A stretch of DNA of 64,000 nucleotides from Pseudomonas fragi (GTDB taxonomy: Bacteria > Pseudomonadota > Gammaproteobacteria > Pseudomonadales > Pseudomonadaceae): positions 4,734,501 to 4,798,500 of the forward strand of contig NZ_LT629783.1 of NCBI RefSeq assembly GCF_900105835.1, in the 5' to 3' direction. The position numbers were made by a program, and so were the translations under genes. The notes beneath the pieces are model-generated. The model saw nothing but the letters and a program-made list of their open reading frames with translations. It was not told the origin of the DNA and made no database searches. Positions 47,432 through 58,326 of the stretch are shown here, one piece after another; the stretch's first letter is position 1, and every line of letters starts with the position of its first letter.

Positions 47432-47577
47432 GTAGCAGCTGAGGAGCGGAGCGAGACTGCGTCCGGCGGCGAAGCCGTCGTAAACCCTGAGTGCTGGTTT
47501 TAACTGGCACACCGCGATTTATTATCTTGCGACGGCTTCGCCGCCGGACGCAGCCTCGTTCCTTCGGCAGCTGCTAC
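47432..47577. repeat. Long palindromic repeat, second family, copy B
   Basis: The left arm GTAGCAGCTGAGGAGCGG with GCGTCCGGCGGCGAAGCCGTCG, and the right arm CGACGGCTTCGCCGCCGGACG with TTCGGCAGCTGCTAC, give a 146-bp near-palindrome between convergent genes. It ends 10 bases before the transporter stop codon. Confidence 0.82.
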
Positions 47578-47587
47578 ATTATTTATG

Positions 47588-48886
47588 TCAGGCGTTACCC
47601 GCCACCGCCGATTGCTCTGTACGCAACTGATGCTGATTGCCACGGAACAACACCACGGTGGCGATCAGGCCCAGTACCGCCGCGCCGGTCAGCCACAGGC
47701 CGGGGGCGGCCTTGTTGTCCAGGGCATGGATCAGGTAGGTGCAAGCCGCCGGGGTAAAGCCACCAAAGGTCGCGGTCGCCAGGCTGTAGGCCAGGGAGAA
47801 ACCGGTAGTACGCACTTCAACCGGCATGATTTCGGTCAGGGCAACCACCATCGCGCCGTTGTACGAGCCGTACAGGAACGACAGCCACAGCTCGACAATC
47901 AGCAGATGGCTGAAGCTCGGGTTGGCCACCAGCCAGGACAGCGCCGGGTAAGCGGTCAGGATCGCCAGGATGGTCGCCCCCAGCAGCAGCGGTTTGCGCC
48001 CGATCTTGTCCGACAGCGAGCCCATGACCGGCAGCCAGAAAAAGTTCGACAGGCCAATGCACACGGTCACCAGCAAGGCATCGAAATCCGACAGGTGCAG
48101 CTCGGCCTTGCCGAAGGTCGGGGTATAGGCGGTGATCAGGTAGAACGACACGGTGGTCATCACCACCAGCGCCATGCCACCCAGTACCAGGCCAAAGTTC
48201 TGGCTGACCGAGCGAAGGATTTCACGCAGGGTAGGGTGATGTTTGCGCGCTTCGAATTCAGGGGTTTCTTCCATCGAGCGGCGGATCACAAAGATCACCG
48301 GCACGATCATGCAGCCCAGCAGAAACGGAATGCGCCAGCCCCATTCACCCATTTCTTCAGGGCTTAGCCAGTGGTTGAGGCCAACCCCCAGCAAACCGGC
48401 AAACACCACAGCAGCCTGCTGGCTAGCCGATTGCCAACTGACGAAGAAGCCCTTGCGCCCCGGTGTGGCGATTTCCGCCAGGTACACCGACACGCCGCCC
48501 AGTTCCACGCCTGCCGAAAAGCCTTGCAGCAAGCGTCCGAGCAACACCAGCAGGGGCGCTGCAACACCCAGGGTGGCGTAGCCCGGCACGCAGGCGATCA
48601 GCACGGTGCCCATTGCCATCAGGGCCAGGGTAATGATCAGGCCTTTGCGGCGGCCATGCCGGTCGATATAGGCACCGAGAAAAATCGCACCCAGCGGGCG
48701 CGCAAGAAAGCCGGCACCGAAGGTGGCCAGGGCGAGCATCAGTGAGGCAAAAGCGTTATCGCTTGGGAAGAAGGTTTTGGCAATGGCCGTGGCGTAAAAG
48801 CCAAAGACCATAAAGTCGAACATCTCTAGGAAGTTACCGCTGACAACGCGAAAAATCGCCTTGCCTTTGCCCGTACTGGAGGCCAT
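47588..48886 (-). CDS. MFS transporter, metabolite:proton symporter type
   Basis: A 432-aa twelve-helix transporter of the MHS (citrate/tricarballylate) type. Features are [19 protein letters not shown] near the N-terminus, the loop 2-3 signature DRHGRRKGL, the [15 protein letters not shown] segment and [14 protein letters not shown] after helix 7. The substrate is likely a di- or tricarboxylate such as citrate or tricarballylate; it cannot be fixed by sequence. GGAGGCC lies just before the ATG. Confidence 0.88.
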   Translation of the reverse strand: MASSTGKGKAIFRVVSGNFLEMFDFMVFGFYATAIAKTFFPSDNAFASLMLALATFGAGFLARPLGAIFLGAYIDRHGRRKGLIITLALMAMGTVLIACVPGYATLGVAAPLLVLLGRLLQGFSAGVELGGVSVYLAEIATPGRKGFFVSWQSASQQAAVVFAGLLGVGLNHWLSPEEMGEWGWRIPFLLGCMIVPVIFVIRRSMEETPEFEARKHHPTLREILRSVSQNFGLVLGGMALVVMTTVSFYLITAYTPTFGKAELHLSDFDALLVTVCIGLSNFFWLPVMGSLSDKIGRKPLLLGATILAILTAYPALSWLVANPSFSHLLIVELWLSFLYGSYNGAMVVALTEIMPVEVRTTGFSLAYSLATATFGGFTPAACTYLIHALDNKAAPGLWLTGAAVLGLIATVVLFRGNQHQLRTEQSAVAGNA

Positions 48887-49041
48887 CAGAAATTACCCGC
48901 TATTATCTGTTTTTATGCGCAATCCGTGTTTTTACTCGTCCACACTGCAAGGCCATGGCCTGCGCCATGGTGCAAAACAGTTTTGTAACCATATGTGTAA
49001 CAAAGTATGTAGGCAACATTTGTTGGCGCTACACGGGCGGG

Positions 49042-49605
49042 CTAGGGCCTTTGTGCAAGCAGGTTAAGGCGCAGTGTGTCGGGCAGGCCTTGAGGTGCGA
49101 GCCAGATTCCCAGATAGACCTTGGCCAGTTCCTGATTCTGGCTATTGAAAATAACGGCGCCATTACGCTCGACGTTCAGCCCGCGTTGGGGGTTGTAGTC
49201 CAGGGCATAGCGATCGCCGCGCTTGATGTTGCCGAAGCTGGCTTGCAGTTTTTTTAACGGGGCGTCGAGTCTGGCCAGGGTGGTGGCGGGGTGTTGGCGT
49301 TTCAGGATGGTGGCAGATGCCTGGGTGATATCGCTGTGATCCAGATCGCGCAGATAGAACAGCTCAAGGCGCAGGTCGCTCTGATCGTTGAACGCCTGTT
49401 GCGCGCTGATGCCGGGCGGGGTGAACAGGGCGGCGGCATAGATGTCGGCCCAGAGGTAGGTCAGTACGATCTGGCCTTTACGCGCCATGACCTGATTCCC
49501 GTCGCGCCATTGGGGCGGGAAGTTGGCTTCTTTTAATCGCGCTGACTCGTCGGCCAGGCTGGTGGTGGAGTAAAGCAGCAACAATACGATCAACATCTGG
49601 CGCAT
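49042..49605 (-). CDS. Chalcone-isomerase-like periplasmic protein (187 aa)
   Basis: A signal peptide (LIVLLLLYSTTSLADE, residues about 4-19) leads a chalcone-isomerase-fold domain (Chalcone_3 type; QIVLTYLWADIYAAALFTPPG and LGIWLAPQGLPDTLR). Bacterial members are not flavonoid enzymes; a fatty-acid binding role has been suggested for some. ATG 49603-49605 is chosen over the upstream start because the signal peptide then begins correctly. Confidence 0.75.
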   Translation of the reverse strand: MRQMLIVLLLLYSTTSLADESARLKEANFPPQWRDGNQVMARKGQIVLTYLWADIYAAALFTPPGISAQQAFNDQSDLRLELFYLRDLDHSDITQASATILKRQHPATTLARLDAPLKKLQASFGNIKRGDRYALDYNPQRGLNVERNGAVIFNSQNQELAKVYLGIWLAPQGLPDTLRLNLLAQRP

Positions 49606-49668
49606 GGTGGATGGGCTCTGATCGATGGGTTGTGAGAGGTTTTGCCAAGTATGCGGCTTGGCCATGGC

Positions 49669-49799
49669 GTAGCAGTTGCCGCAGGCTGCGTTCGATTGCG
49701 CAGCGATCGTAAAACCAGAGAACCAATCTTAGCTGACTTCTCGCCGTGCCCGTATTTACGACGGCTTCGCCGCCGGACGCAGCCTGCGGCAGCTGCTAC
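49669..49799. repeat. Long palindromic repeat, second family, copy C
   Basis: GTAGCAGTTGCCGCAGGCTGCG and inverted CGCAGCCTGCGGCAGCTGCTAC, with inner CGACGGCTTCGCCGCCGGACG as in copy B. At 131 bp it is shorter than A and B. It fills most of the gap 49606-49989, which otherwise holds only the promoters of the divergent genes. Confidence 0.8.
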
Positions 49800-49989
49800 G
49801 CAGGCTTTTGCGCTCTATGCAGATGTAGTGAACACAAAAATAGCCAACGACCAGACCAAGGGTTAATGTTCGCGGCGTTCAGGCTTCTATAGACTGTGCC
49901 CCACGTTTTGATCCTTCATGGCGCTGGCCGCGACATGATTTAGCCGTAGGTGCCCAAAGCGGTGCCACGGCCTGTTCTGAGGAGTACGC

Positions 49990-51384
49990 ATGGCTGTCTA
50001 CAACTACGACGTAGTGGTACTGGGTTCCGGCCCGGCAGGAGAAGGTGCGGCAATGAACGCCGCAAAAGCAGGGCGCAAGGTCGCGATGGTCGACAGCCGG
50101 CGCCAGGTCGGTGGCAACTGCACGCACTTGGGCACCATCCCGTCCAAAGCCCTGCGTCACTCGGTTCGCCAGATCATGCAGTTCAACACTAACCCGATGT
50201 TCCGGGCCATTGGTGAGCCACGCTGGTTCTCGTTCCCGGACGTTCTCAAGAGCGCCGAAAAAGTCATCTCCAAGCAGGTTGCCTCGCGTACCGGCTACTA
50301 TGCCCGCAACCGCGTAGACCTGTTCTTCGGCACCGGCAGCTTCACCGACGAGCAAACCATCGAAGTGGTCTGCGCCAATGGCGTGGTTGAAACCCTGATG
50401 GCCAAGCAAATCATCGTGGCCACCGGCTCGCGTCCTTATCGCCCGGCCGATATCGATTTCACCCACTCGCGCATCTACGATAGCGACACCATCCTCAGCC
50501 TGGGCCACACCCCGCGCAAGCTGATCGTGTACGGCGCTGGCGTGATCGGTTGCGAATATGCCTCGATCTTCAGCGGCCTGGGTGTGCTGGTCGAGCTGGT
50601 GGACAACCGTGAGCAACTGCTGAGCTTCCTCGATTCCGAGATCTCCCAGGCGCTGAGCTACCACTTCAGCAACAACAACATCACCGTGCGCCACAACGAA
50701 GAGTACGAGCGGGTTGAAGGCGTCGAAAACGGCGTGATCCTGCATCTGAAATCGGGCAAGAAGATCAAGGCCGACGCCTTGCTCTGGTGTAATGGCCGTA
50801 CCGGCAACACCGATCTGCTGGGCCTGGAAAACATCGGCATCAAGGCCAATGGCCGTGGCCAGATCACGGTTGACGAGAACTATCGCACCACCGTGCCGAA
50901 TATCTACGCCGCAGGCGATGTGATCGGCTGGCCAAGCCTGGCCAGTGCCGCCCACGACCAGGGTCGTTCGGCAGCGGGCAGCATCGTTGATAACGGCAGC
51001 TGGCGCTTCGTCAATGACGTGCCGACCGGCATCTACACCATTCCCGAGATCAGCTCGATCGGCAAGAACGAGCAGGAGCTGACCCAGGCCAAGGTGCCGT
51101 ATGAAGTGGGCAAGGCCTTCTTCAAGAGCATGGCGCGTGCGCAGATTGCCGGCGAGCCCCAGGGCATGCTGAAAATCCTGTTCCACCGTGAAACCCTGGA
51201 AGTGCTGGGCGTTCACTGCTTCGGTTATCAGGCGTCGGAGATCGTGCACATCGGTCAGGCGATCATGAACCAGCCGGGCGAACTCAATACCCTGAAATAC
51301 TTCGTCAATACCACGTTCAACTACCCGACCATGGCCGAAGCCTATCGGGTAGCTGCTTACGATGGTCTCAACCGGCTTTTTTGA
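49990..51384 (+). CDS. sthA: Soluble pyridine nucleotide transhydrogenase
   Basis: A 464-aa flavoprotein that passes electrons from NADPH to NAD. The FAD motif is [20 protein letters not shown]. The region [17 protein letters not shown] keeps only one of the two redox cysteines found in lipoamide dehydrogenases, as usual for this enzyme. The NAD(P) motif [14 protein letters not shown] and the second FAD site [17 protein letters not shown] are clear. AGGAGTACGC precedes the ATG. Confidence 0.96.
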   Translation: MAVYNYDVVVLGSGPAGEGAAMNAAKAGRKVAMVDSRRQVGGNCTHLGTIPSKALRHSVRQIMQFNTNPMFRAIGEPRWFSFPDVLKSAEKVISKQVASRTGYYARNRVDLFFGTGSFTDEQTIEVVCANGVVETLMAKQIIVATGSRPYRPADIDFTHSRIYDSDTILSLGHTPRKLIVYGAGVIGCEYASIFSGLGVLVELVDNREQLLSFLDSEISQALSYHFSNNNITVRHNEEYERVEGVENGVILHLKSGKKIKADALLWCNGRTGNTDLLGLENIGIKANGRGQITVDENYRTTVPNIYAAGDVIGWPSLASAAHDQGRSAAGSIVDNGSWRFVNDVPTGIYTIPEISSIGKNEQELTQAKVPYEVGKAFFKSMARAQIAGEPQGMLKILFHRETLEVLGVHCFGYQASEIVHIGQAIMNQPGELNTLKYFVNTTFNYPTMAEAYRVAAYDGLNRLF

Positions 51385-51426
51385 GCGGCTCCGGCCGGTG
51401 GCCTGAGCCGGCCGGGGAGACCGATT

Positions 51427-52149
51427 TCAGCCATTCCCGAGGGTGGCAGTGGCCAAACCGGGAAAGTCTGTAATCAGGCTATCTACGCCGAAGTCGGCGA
51501 GCCTGCGCATCAGCGCAGGTTCGTTGACTGTCCATACCGACACATGCAAACCCTGACGCTGGGCCTTCTCCAGGCGCTCGGGGGTACAGAGTGTCCAGTT
51601 CAACGCCAGCATGTCACAGCCATAGCTCTGGGCGACCTTGATCGGGTCGAGCCAGGCGTATTCGGCCACCAGCCCGCGCGACAGGTCGGGGGTCAATTCC
51701 ACGGCGGCCTTGAGCACTTCCCGCGAACTTGAGGTGACCGTGACCTTGTCCATCAGGCCATGGCGCACTGCCATCTCGCGAATTGCCAGTACGGTGGTTG
51801 CGGCACGGGTGCGCGAGGCGCTTTTGACTTCCAGCTGCCAGTGCTCGAAGTCGCACTTTTCAAACAGCTCTTCCAGACGCGGGATCGGGCACGGATGCAG
51901 CCAGCCCGGGCCGCCCTTGCGTGCGTCATAGGTCACCAGGTCGGCGGCGGTGTGCTCGATGACCTTGCCGCGCCGGTCGGTGGTGCGCTTGAGCGTCGGG
52001 TCGTGGATGACCATCAACTCACCGTCCTTTGACAGGTGCAGGTCGAGTTCACAGCGACGCACGCCATGCTTGAGGCACTGCTCAAAGCTGGCAAGGGTGT
52101 TTTCCGGTGCTTCGCCTTTGGCGCCGCGATGGCCATAAATCAGGGTCAC
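51427..52149 (-). CDS. Glycerophosphodiester phosphodiesterase
   Basis: A cytoplasmic GDPD (240 aa, UgpQ-like): HRGAKGEAPENTLASF, the metal ligands in CELDLHLSKDG and VIHDPTLKRTT, and FGVDSLITDFPG near the end. It yields glycerol-3-phosphate and an alcohol from deacylated phospholipids. No signal peptide is seen, unlike periplasmic GlpQ. It is convergent with sthA. Confidence 0.9.
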   Translation of the reverse strand: MTLIYGHRGAKGEAPENTLASFEQCLKHGVRRCELDLHLSKDGELMVIHDPTLKRTTDRRGKVIEHTAADLVTYDARKGGPGWLHPCPIPRLEELFEKCDFEHWQLEVKSASRTRAATTVLAIREMAVRHGLMDKVTVTSSSREVLKAAVELTPDLSRGLVAEYAWLDPIKVAQSYGCDMLALNWTLCTPERLEKAQRQGLHVSVWTVNEPALMRRLADFGVDSLITDFPGLATATLGNG

Positions 52150-52185
52150 ATTTGCTCCTTGTACATAGTGGTCGCCGGTTCCGGG

Positions 52186-52770
52186 TTACTCGCCCGCGGA
52201 CTCTTGCTGCTCGCGGGCCAGGCGTCGTGCCTGGGCCTGTTTTTGCAGAATGTAGCGCGCCAGAAGCTGACGCTGGGTATCGGTGAGGGACTCGAATTCA
52301 GTGTTGATCCGGTAACCGCCAGCCTGTGCCTGGCAATCGACTACGCGGGCGCGCAGCAGCAAGCCCAGGGCCTGGGGCATCAGTACCAGTTTGATCGACA
52401 GATGGCTGCCTGTCGCGCAGGGCTGCGGGTGCTCAAATTCGATACCACCTTCGGAAAGCTGCACCGGCTGCAACTCGCCGATCTTGCCCAATACGGTCTG
52501 GGCAACGATCTGGCTGAGCAGTTCGACCCGTTTGTTCAGGGTCTTGAGGTAGCTGGAAAGGGTGCGGTCGCGTTCGCTGATCTGGCGCAGCAGGTGCTGG
52601 GACTCGAATTCACTCAGGTGCAGTTCACTGAGCAAATTGAACAGCGGCGACGCATCCTGCAACACTTCGCCGCTCGCGGCTTCGGCGGCTGCCAGCGGGG
52701 TTATTTCCAGTGCGATCATATCCTCGATACGGTAGTATTCGCGGCGATCTGCTTCATCTAATGTCGACAT
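52186..52770 (-). CDS. PilZ-domain protein, probable c-di-GMP effector
   Basis: A 194-aa protein with an N-terminal RxxxR motif at residues 10-14 (RREYYRIED) followed by a helical stretch (RDRTLSSYLKTLNKR). A PilZ barrel occupies about residues 90-165, where the second motif reads QLSEGGIEF, with Gln in place of the usual Asp or Asn. c-di-GMP binding is possible but may be altered. The target is unknown. Confidence 0.82.
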   Translation of the reverse strand: MSTLDEADRREYYRIEDMIALEITPLAAAEAASGEVLQDASPLFNLLSELHLSEFESQHLLRQISERDRTLSSYLKTLNKRVELLSQIVAQTVLGKIGELQPVQLSEGGIEFEHPQPCATGSHLSIKLVLMPQALGLLLRARVVDCQAQAGGYRINTEFESLTDTQRQLLARYILQKQAQARRLAREQQESAGE

Positions 52771-52864
52771 GGCGAACCCATGATGGCGGCTGTGGTCTGA
52801 GTGTAAAGCTGCTTATCAGGCCCCGCCACAAGGACGTCTTCTTTTCCCTCGAACAAGCCCCGAC

Positions 52865-54115
52865 ATGTTCAGACCTCTCTCGTTATTTATTGGCACGCGT
52901 TATACCCGTGCAAAGCGTCGCAATCATTTTGTGTCGTTTATTTCCCTGACCTCGATGATCGGGCTCGCCCTTGGCGTGGTCGTGATGATTGTGGTGCTGT
53001 CGGTGATGAACGGCTTCGATCATGAGATGCGCACCCGCGTGCTGGGCATGGTGCCCCACGCGACCATCGTCGGCGATCAACCGATCAGTGACTGGCAAAG
53101 CCTGGCTGCGAAGGTCAAGCAGAACCCCAAGGTGGAGGCGGTTGCGCCGTTTACCCAGATGCAGGGTTTGCTGACCAATGATGGCAATGTGCAGAAAGTC
53201 CTGCTCAATGCCATCGACCCGGCGCAGGAACGCAATGTCTCGATCATTGACCGGTTTATGCAGCAGGGCCAGCTCGACTCGCTGACCCCTGGCAGCTTCG
53301 GCATCATCATCGGCGACAAGGCAGCGAAAAAGCTCGGCGTAAGCGTCGGCGACAAGCTGACCTTCGTTGCACCGGAAGTCACGGTGACGCCAGCGGGGAT
53401 GTTCCCGCGCATGAAGCGCTTTACCGTGCAGGGCATTTTTCATGTCGGCGCCGGTGAAATCGACGGTTACCTGGGCATCACCAACCTGCAGGACCTGGCG
53501 CGCTTGCAACGCTGGAAACCTGACCAGGTGCAGGGCCTGCGGCTGAAGTTCGATGACCTGTTCCAGGCTCCGCGTACCGCGTGGGAAATCGCCCAGCAGC
53601 TCGGCGAGAGCCAGTATTACGCCCGCGACTGGACCCGCACCCACGGCAACCTGTACCAGGCCATCCGCATGGAAAAAGCCATGATCGGCCTGCTGTTGCT
53701 GCTGATTGTGGCCGTGGCTGCGTTCAATATCATTTCCACGCTGGTGATGGTGGTCAATGACAAGAAGGGCGATATCGCCATCCTGCGCACCCTGGGTGCG
53801 ACGCCGGGCACTATCATGGCCACCTTTATGGTGCAGGGCACCGTTATCGGTGTGGTCGGTACGGCCATCGGTGCTGTGGTCGGGATGCTGGCCGCGCTCA
53901 ATGTCAGCGCCGCGATCTCGGCCCTCGAAGGCCTGATCGGGCACAAGTTTCTCAATGCCGACGTGTATTTCATCGACTACCTGCCCTCGCAACTGCAGGC
54001 CCAGGACGTGTTGATGGTGTGCGGTGCGGCATTGGTTCTGAGTTTCCTCGCGACCTTGTACCCGGCCTGGCGTGCTGCGCGCACCCAGCCTGCGCAGGCG
54101 CTTCGTTATGAGTGA
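52865..54115 (+). CDS. lolC: Lipoprotein-releasing system permease LolC
   Basis: A 416-aa inner-membrane subunit that releases mature lipoproteins to LolA. Four membrane helices, the first near residues 25-50 and three after about 270, enclose a large periplasmic domain. The N-terminus [12 protein letters not shown] is nearly identical to that of lolE. It overlaps or abuts lolD, forming the operon lolCDE. Confidence 0.93.
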   Translation: MFRPLSLFIGTRYTRAKRRNHFVSFISLTSMIGLALGVVVMIVVLSVMNGFDHEMRTRVLGMVPHATIVGDQPISDWQSLAAKVKQNPKVEAVAPFTQMQGLLTNDGNVQKVLLNAIDPAQERNVSIIDRFMQQGQLDSLTPGSFGIIIGDKAAKKLGVSVGDKLTFVAPEVTVTPAGMFPRMKRFTVQGIFHVGAGEIDGYLGITNLQDLARLQRWKPDQVQGLRLKFDDLFQAPRTAWEIAQQLGESQYYARDWTRTHGNLYQAIRMEKAMIGLLLLLIVAVAAFNIISTLVMVVNDKKGDIAILRTLGATPGTIMATFMVQGTVIGVVGTAIGAVVGMLAALNVSAAISALEGLIGHKFLNADVYFIDYLPSQLQAQDVLMVCGAALVLSFLATLYPAWRAARTQPAQALRYE

Positions 54116-54122
54116 GTTGGGC

Positions 54123-54806
54123 ATGAAAGAACAAGCAGTGTTGAGTTGCCGCGACCTGGGAAAATCCTACGAGGAAGGCCCGGAATCGGTGGTGGTACTG
54201 TCGGGCCTGCAGCTTGAATTACACCCCGGTGAGCGGGTAGCGATCGTCGGCACTTCGGGGTCGGGCAAAAGTACGTTGCTCAATATGCTCGGCGGCCTCG
54301 ATACCCCGACCACCGGCAGTGTCTGGCTGGCCGGTGAAGAGCTGTCGGCGCTGGGCGAAAAGGCCCGTGGCCTGTTGCGTAACCGCTCGCTGGGTTTCGT
54401 GTACCAGTTTCACCACTTGCTGCCCGAGTTCACTGCCCTGGAAAACGTCTGCATGCCGCTGCTGATCGGCAAGACCGCGATCCCCGAGGCCCGTGAGCGG
54501 GCCACGGCGCTGTTGACCCGTGTCGGCCTGGGCCATCGCCTGGAGCACAAACCGGCGGAGCTGTCGGGTGGCGAGCGCCAGCGCGTGGCCATTGCTCGGG
54601 CTCTGGTCAACAAGCCGGGGCTGGTGATGCTCGACGAACCTACGGGCAACCTCGATTCCCACACCGCACAAGGCATTCAGGATTTGATGCTGGAACTCAG
54701 CACCTCAATGCGCACTGCGTTCCTGGTGGTGACCCATGACATGAGCCTGGCCCGCCAGATGGATCGTGTATTGCACCTTCAGGAAGGTCGCCTGACCGCG
54801 ATCTGA
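54123..54806 (+). CDS. lolD: Lipoprotein-releasing ATPase LolD
   Basis: The ABC ATPase of the Lol complex (227 aa): Walker [10 protein letters not shown], signature LSGGERQRV, Walker [14 protein letters not shown] use ATG 54123, giving the family N-terminus ([19 protein letters not shown]); ATG 54108, which overlaps the lolC stop, is the alternative. It drives lipoprotein release by LolC and LolE. Confidence 0.95.
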   Translation: MKEQAVLSCRDLGKSYEEGPESVVVLSGLQLELHPGERVAIVGTSGSGKSTLLNMLGGLDTPTTGSVWLAGEELSALGEKARGLLRNRSLGFVYQFHHLLPEFTALENVCMPLLIGKTAIPEARERATALLTRVGLGHRLEHKPAELSGGERQRVAIARALVNKPGLVMLDEPTGNLDSHTAQGIQDLMLELSTSMRTAFLVVTHDMSLARQMDRVLHLQEGRLTAI

Positions 54807-54869
54807 CCGGCCGCAACCCGACGCCTGCAAGCGGGTGTCGGGTCTTCAATTTTTATACGGTGCCCGCGA

Positions 54870-56114
54870 ATGTTCAGACCGTTATCGATTTTTATCGGCA
54901 CGCGCTATACCCGCGCCAAGCGCCGCAATCGTTTTGTTTCGTTTATCTCCATGACCTCGATGATCGGCCTCGCCCTGGGCGTGCTGGCAATGATCGTGGT
55001 GTTGTCGGTGATGAACGGCTTCCAGCGTGAAATGAGCAACCGCATCCTCGGCATGGTGCCCCACGCGACCATCGTTGGCGTCAAGCCCATCGATGACTGG
55101 CGCCCGGTGGCCGAGGCGGCGATGAAAAACCCCGAGGTGACGGCAGCCGTACCGTTTACCGAGCTGGACGGCATGCTGTCCTATAAAGGCTCGATGCAGC
55201 CGATCCAGATCAGCGGCATCGATCCGGCGCAGGAAAGCAAGGTCTCGATCGTGACCCAGCATATCGTGCAGGGCAGCCTGCAGGACCTTAAGCCCGACGA
55301 GTATGGCGTGGTGTTGGGCGATATTGTCGCGCGGCGTTTCCGTCTGGGTGTGGGTGACAAGATCACCCTGATCGTGCCCGAGGCCAGTACTGCCCCGGGG
55401 GGGATTACCCCGCGCCTGCAGCGCTTGAACGTGGTGGGCATCTTCAAGGTCGGGGCCGAGCTGGATGGCACTATGGGCCTGATCCATATGGCCGATGCGG
55501 CCGCCATTCAGCACTGGGAGCCGAACCAGGTACAAAGTGTGCGCCTGGCGGTCAAGGACCTGTACGCAGCGCCGCAGGTGTCGCAGCAGGTGGCGGCGGG
55601 CCTGGGTGACGGCTACAAGGCCGATGACTGGACCCACACCCAGGGCAGTCTGTTCAGTGCCATGAAAATGGAAAAAACCATGATTGGCCTGTTGCTGCTG
55701 ATGATCGTGGCGGTGGCTGCTTTCAACATCATCGCCACGCTGATCATGGTGGTGAACGACAAGGGGGCCGACATTGCCATCTTGCGCACCATCGGCGCGA
55801 CGCCGCGCCAGATCATGGCCATCTTTATGGTGCAGGGTACGGTGATCGGTATTGTCGGCACCTTGATCGGCGGCGTGCTGGGGGTGATTGCGGCGCTCAA
55901 TGTCAGTGAGCTGGTGGGCTGGATGGAGCGGGTGACCGGCCAGCACATCTTCAGTTCCGATGTGTACTTTGTCAGTAATCTGCCATCAGAGCTGCAGGGC
56001 GGCGATGTGGCGTTGATCTGCGGCGCGGGCTTTGTGCTGAGCTTTCTGGCCACGCTGTATCCGGCGTATCGGGCGGCGAAGATTCAACCGGCCCATGCGT
56101 TGCGCTATTCCTGA
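54870..56114 (+). CDS. lolE: Lipoprotein-releasing system permease LolE
   Basis: A 414-aa paralog of LolC with the same layout: N-terminal helix after [14 protein letters not shown], a periplasmic domain, then three helices after [17 protein letters not shown]. It forms the heterodimeric transporter with LolC. A REP pair follows the stop codon. Confidence 0.93.
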   Translation: MFRPLSIFIGTRYTRAKRRNRFVSFISMTSMIGLALGVLAMIVVLSVMNGFQREMSNRILGMVPHATIVGVKPIDDWRPVAEAAMKNPEVTAAVPFTELDGMLSYKGSMQPIQISGIDPAQESKVSIVTQHIVQGSLQDLKPDEYGVVLGDIVARRFRLGVGDKITLIVPEASTAPGGITPRLQRLNVVGIFKVGAELDGTMGLIHMADAAAIQHWEPNQVQSVRLAVKDLYAAPQVSQQVAAGLGDGYKADDWTHTQGSLFSAMKMEKTMIGLLLLMIVAVAAFNIIATLIMVVNDKGADIAILRTIGATPRQIMAIFMVQGTVIGIVGTLIGGVLGVIAALNVSELVGWMERVTGQHIFSSDVYFVSNLPSELQGGDVALICGAGFVLSFLATLYPAYRAAKIQPAHALRYS

Positions 56115-56132
56115 TCAAATTTGCACTGTTCT

Positions 56133-56217
56133 GTGGGAGCGGGCTTGCTCGCGATGGCATCGACGCGGTGTGACTTAAGCACCGCGCCGCCTGCATCGCG
56201 GGCAAGCCCGCTCCCAC
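56133..56217. repeat. REP pair 6 (about 85 bp)
   Basis: GTGGGAGCGGGCTTGCTCGCGAT and inverted ATCGCGGGCAAGCCCGCTCCCAC, between lolE and the convergent sensor kinase. Confidence 0.86.
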
Positions 56218-56232
56218 AGTTGAATAAACCGG

Positions 56233-57582
56233 TCAGGCTGGCAACTCAATCACAAACCGCGTTACCCCCTCCTGCGACTCACAACGAATCTGCCCGCCAT
56301 GGGCGCGAATAATCGACTGGGTAATCGCCAACCCCAACCCCGCATGCTCACTGCTGCCTTCACGGCGGGCCGGGTCTGCCCGGTAAAACCGGTCAAACAG
56401 GCGTGGCAGCAGTTCTACAGGAATCCCTGGGCCCGTGTTCTCGATGCTGATGCGTGCGCTGCTCGGCAAAGCCTCAATCAGCAACCTGATCGCGCCACCC
56501 GCCGGCGTATAGCGCAATGCATTATCTAGCAGGTTGGAGAGGGCGCGGCGCAGCATGCTGCGGTCGCCTGGCATGTGCGCGTTGCCTTCGCCGGTCAGTT
56601 CGATGTGCGAGTCTTCAGCCAGCAGCGCATAAAACTCCAGCAGCGCCTCCACTTCGCGACCCAGCTCCAGCGGCTCGCGGCGCGGCGTCAGCAGGCCGTG
56701 ATCGGCCTTGGCCAGATACAGCATGTCGTTGACCAGTTGCGCCATCCACTGCAGCTCTTCGAGGTTGCTGTGCAGGGCCTCGCGGTATTCTTCAATGTCC
56801 CGGGGGCGGGTCAGGGTGACCTGGGTATGGGTCAGCAAGTTGGACAGGGGCGTACGCAGTTCATGCGCAATATCGGCGGAGAACGCCGACAATCGATGAA
56901 ATGAATCGTCCAGTCGCGCCAGCATGGCGTTAAAGGCTGTGGCCAGCTCTGCCAGCTCGGCAGGCATTTGTTTCTCGGGCAGGCGTGAGTTGAGCGAGTC
57001 GGCCGACACACTGGCCGCAATCGCGCTCATGCGCCGCAAGGGGCGCAGGCCGCTACGGGCAGCCCAGGCGCCGAGAATCGCCGTGGCCAGCGCCGAGAGG
57101 CCGACAGTCATCCAGATCAGCCGCTGCATGCGCTGCAAAAAGTGCTGGTGATGGGTGATGTCGAGTAGCAGTGTCAGTTGCGGTGCATCCGGGCTGTCGT
57201 TTTCTGGCGCCAGCACACGGTAATCGGTGCCGTTGATCTGCAGGCTGCCCAGGCCCGGTTGTGTCTCAAGCTCCCGCGGCAGGCGCGGCGAGCTGTCAAA
57301 CCACAGATGCCCGTCCGGGCCGCGTACCCGCACTGCCAGGTCCGGCTGATGGGCCAGGTCCTGCAGCAGGGCGGGCAGGCGCTGGGTGAAGCGCTCCAGG
57401 GTGTCAGCCCCGTGCAGCGTGCTGCGCAGTACGGCGAGGCGACTTTCCATCAGTTGCTGGTCCAGCTCGACAAAATGTACCTCACTGGCCCGCCCGAACA
57501 GCACCCCGGCAAACAGCGACACCACTGCGGTACAGCCGGCAAACAGCAGGGCCAGGCGACTGCTCAGGGACAGGCGGCGCAT
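56233..57582 (-). CDS. Heavy-metal sensor histidine kinase, CopS/CusS-like
   Basis: A 449-aa membrane kinase. Two membrane helices (about 10-30 and 155-178) flank a periplasmic sensor; then come HAMP, a dimerisation domain with the phospho-accepting His in SADIAHELRTPLSN, and an ATPase domain (LLDNALRYTPAGG, GPGIPVELLPRLFDRFY, GLGLAIT). It is translationally coupled to the regulator gene (overlap at 57582), and the adjacent cupredoxin gene points to copper or a related metal. Confidence 0.9.
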   Translation of the reverse strand: MRRLSLSSRLALLFAGCTAVVSLFAGVLFGRASEVHFVELDQQLMESRLAVLRSTLHGADTLERFTQRLPALLQDLAHQPDLAVRVRGPDGHLWFDSSPRLPRELETQPGLGSLQINGTDYRVLAPENDSPDAPQLTLLLDITHHQHFLQRMQRLIWMTVGLSALATAILGAWAARSGLRPLRRMSAIAASVSADSLNSRLPEKQMPAELAELATAFNAMLARLDDSFHRLSAFSADIAHELRTPLSNLLTHTQVTLTRPRDIEEYREALHSNLEELQWMAQLVNDMLYLAKADHGLLTPRREPLELGREVEALLEFYALLAEDSHIELTGEGNAHMPGDRSMLRRALSNLLDNALRYTPAGGAIRLLIEALPSSARISIENTGPGIPVELLPRLFDRFYRADPARREGSSEHAGLGLAITQSIIRAHGGQIRCESQEGVTRFVIELPA

Positions 57583-58262
57583 CAACTGCTGCGCTCCTCA
57601 AGCACATAACCCATGCCGCGCACGGTGTGGATCAGCTTTTGCTCATGACTGTCGTCGATTTTCAGGCGCAAGCGGCGAATTGCCACTTCGATGACGTTGG
57701 TGTCGCTGTCGAAGTTCATGTCCCACACCTGCGAGGCGATCAGGGACTTGGGCAGCACTTCGCCCTGACGGCGCAGCAGCAGTTCAAGCAGGGAGAATTC
57801 CTTCGCAGTAAGGTCAATGCGCTGGCCGTTGCGCTCGGCGCGGCGACGGATCAGGTCCAGGCGCAGGTCGGCCAGCTGCAGGTTGGTCTCCTGGGGGGTA
57901 TTGCTGCCGCGGCGCAGCAGGCTGCGCACCCGCGCCAGCAACTCGGAAAAGGCGAACGGCTTGACCAGATAATCATCGGCGCCCAGTTCCAGGCCGTGGA
58001 CGCGGTCATCGACTGCATCGCGTGCGGTCAAAAACAGCACCGGTATGCTCAGCCCTGCGCTGCGCACGGCCTGCAGGATTTGCCAGCCGTCGCGCCCGGG
58101 CAACATGACGTCGAGAATCAGCAGCGAATAATCGCCGGTCAATGCCAGGTGTTGCCCGGTAATACCATCGGCCGCCAGTTCGGTGGTGAAGCCGGCCTCG
58201 CTCAGGCCCTGGCGCAGGTACTGCCCGGTTTTCACCTGGTCTTCGACAATCAGCAGTTTCAT
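57582..58262 (-). CDS. Heavy-metal response regulator, CopR/CusR-like
   Basis: A 226-aa OmpR/PhoB-type regulator: phospho-acceptor Asp51 ([14 protein letters not shown]), Lys101 region ([11 protein letters not shown]) and a winged-helix output domain ([18 protein letters not shown]). It is upstream of its kinase in one operon and divergent from the cupredoxin gene, likely its target through the box at 58327-58340. Confidence 0.92.
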   Translation of the reverse strand: MKLLIVEDQVKTGQYLRQGLSEAGFTTELAADGITGQHLALTGDYSLLILDVMLPGRDGWQILQAVRSAGLSIPVLFLTARDAVDDRVHGLELGADDYLVKPFAFSELLARVRSLLRRGSNTPQETNLQLADLRLDLIRRRAERNGQRIDLTAKEFSLLELLLRRQGEVLPKSLIASQVWDMNFDSDTNVIEVAIRRLRLKIDDSHEQKLIHTVRGMGYVLEERSS

Positions 58263-58326
58263 GATCGACTCATCGTAAAAATTAACCTCAGCCTTATACC
58301 TTGGTGCAGGTTATGCGGGGGCAAGC

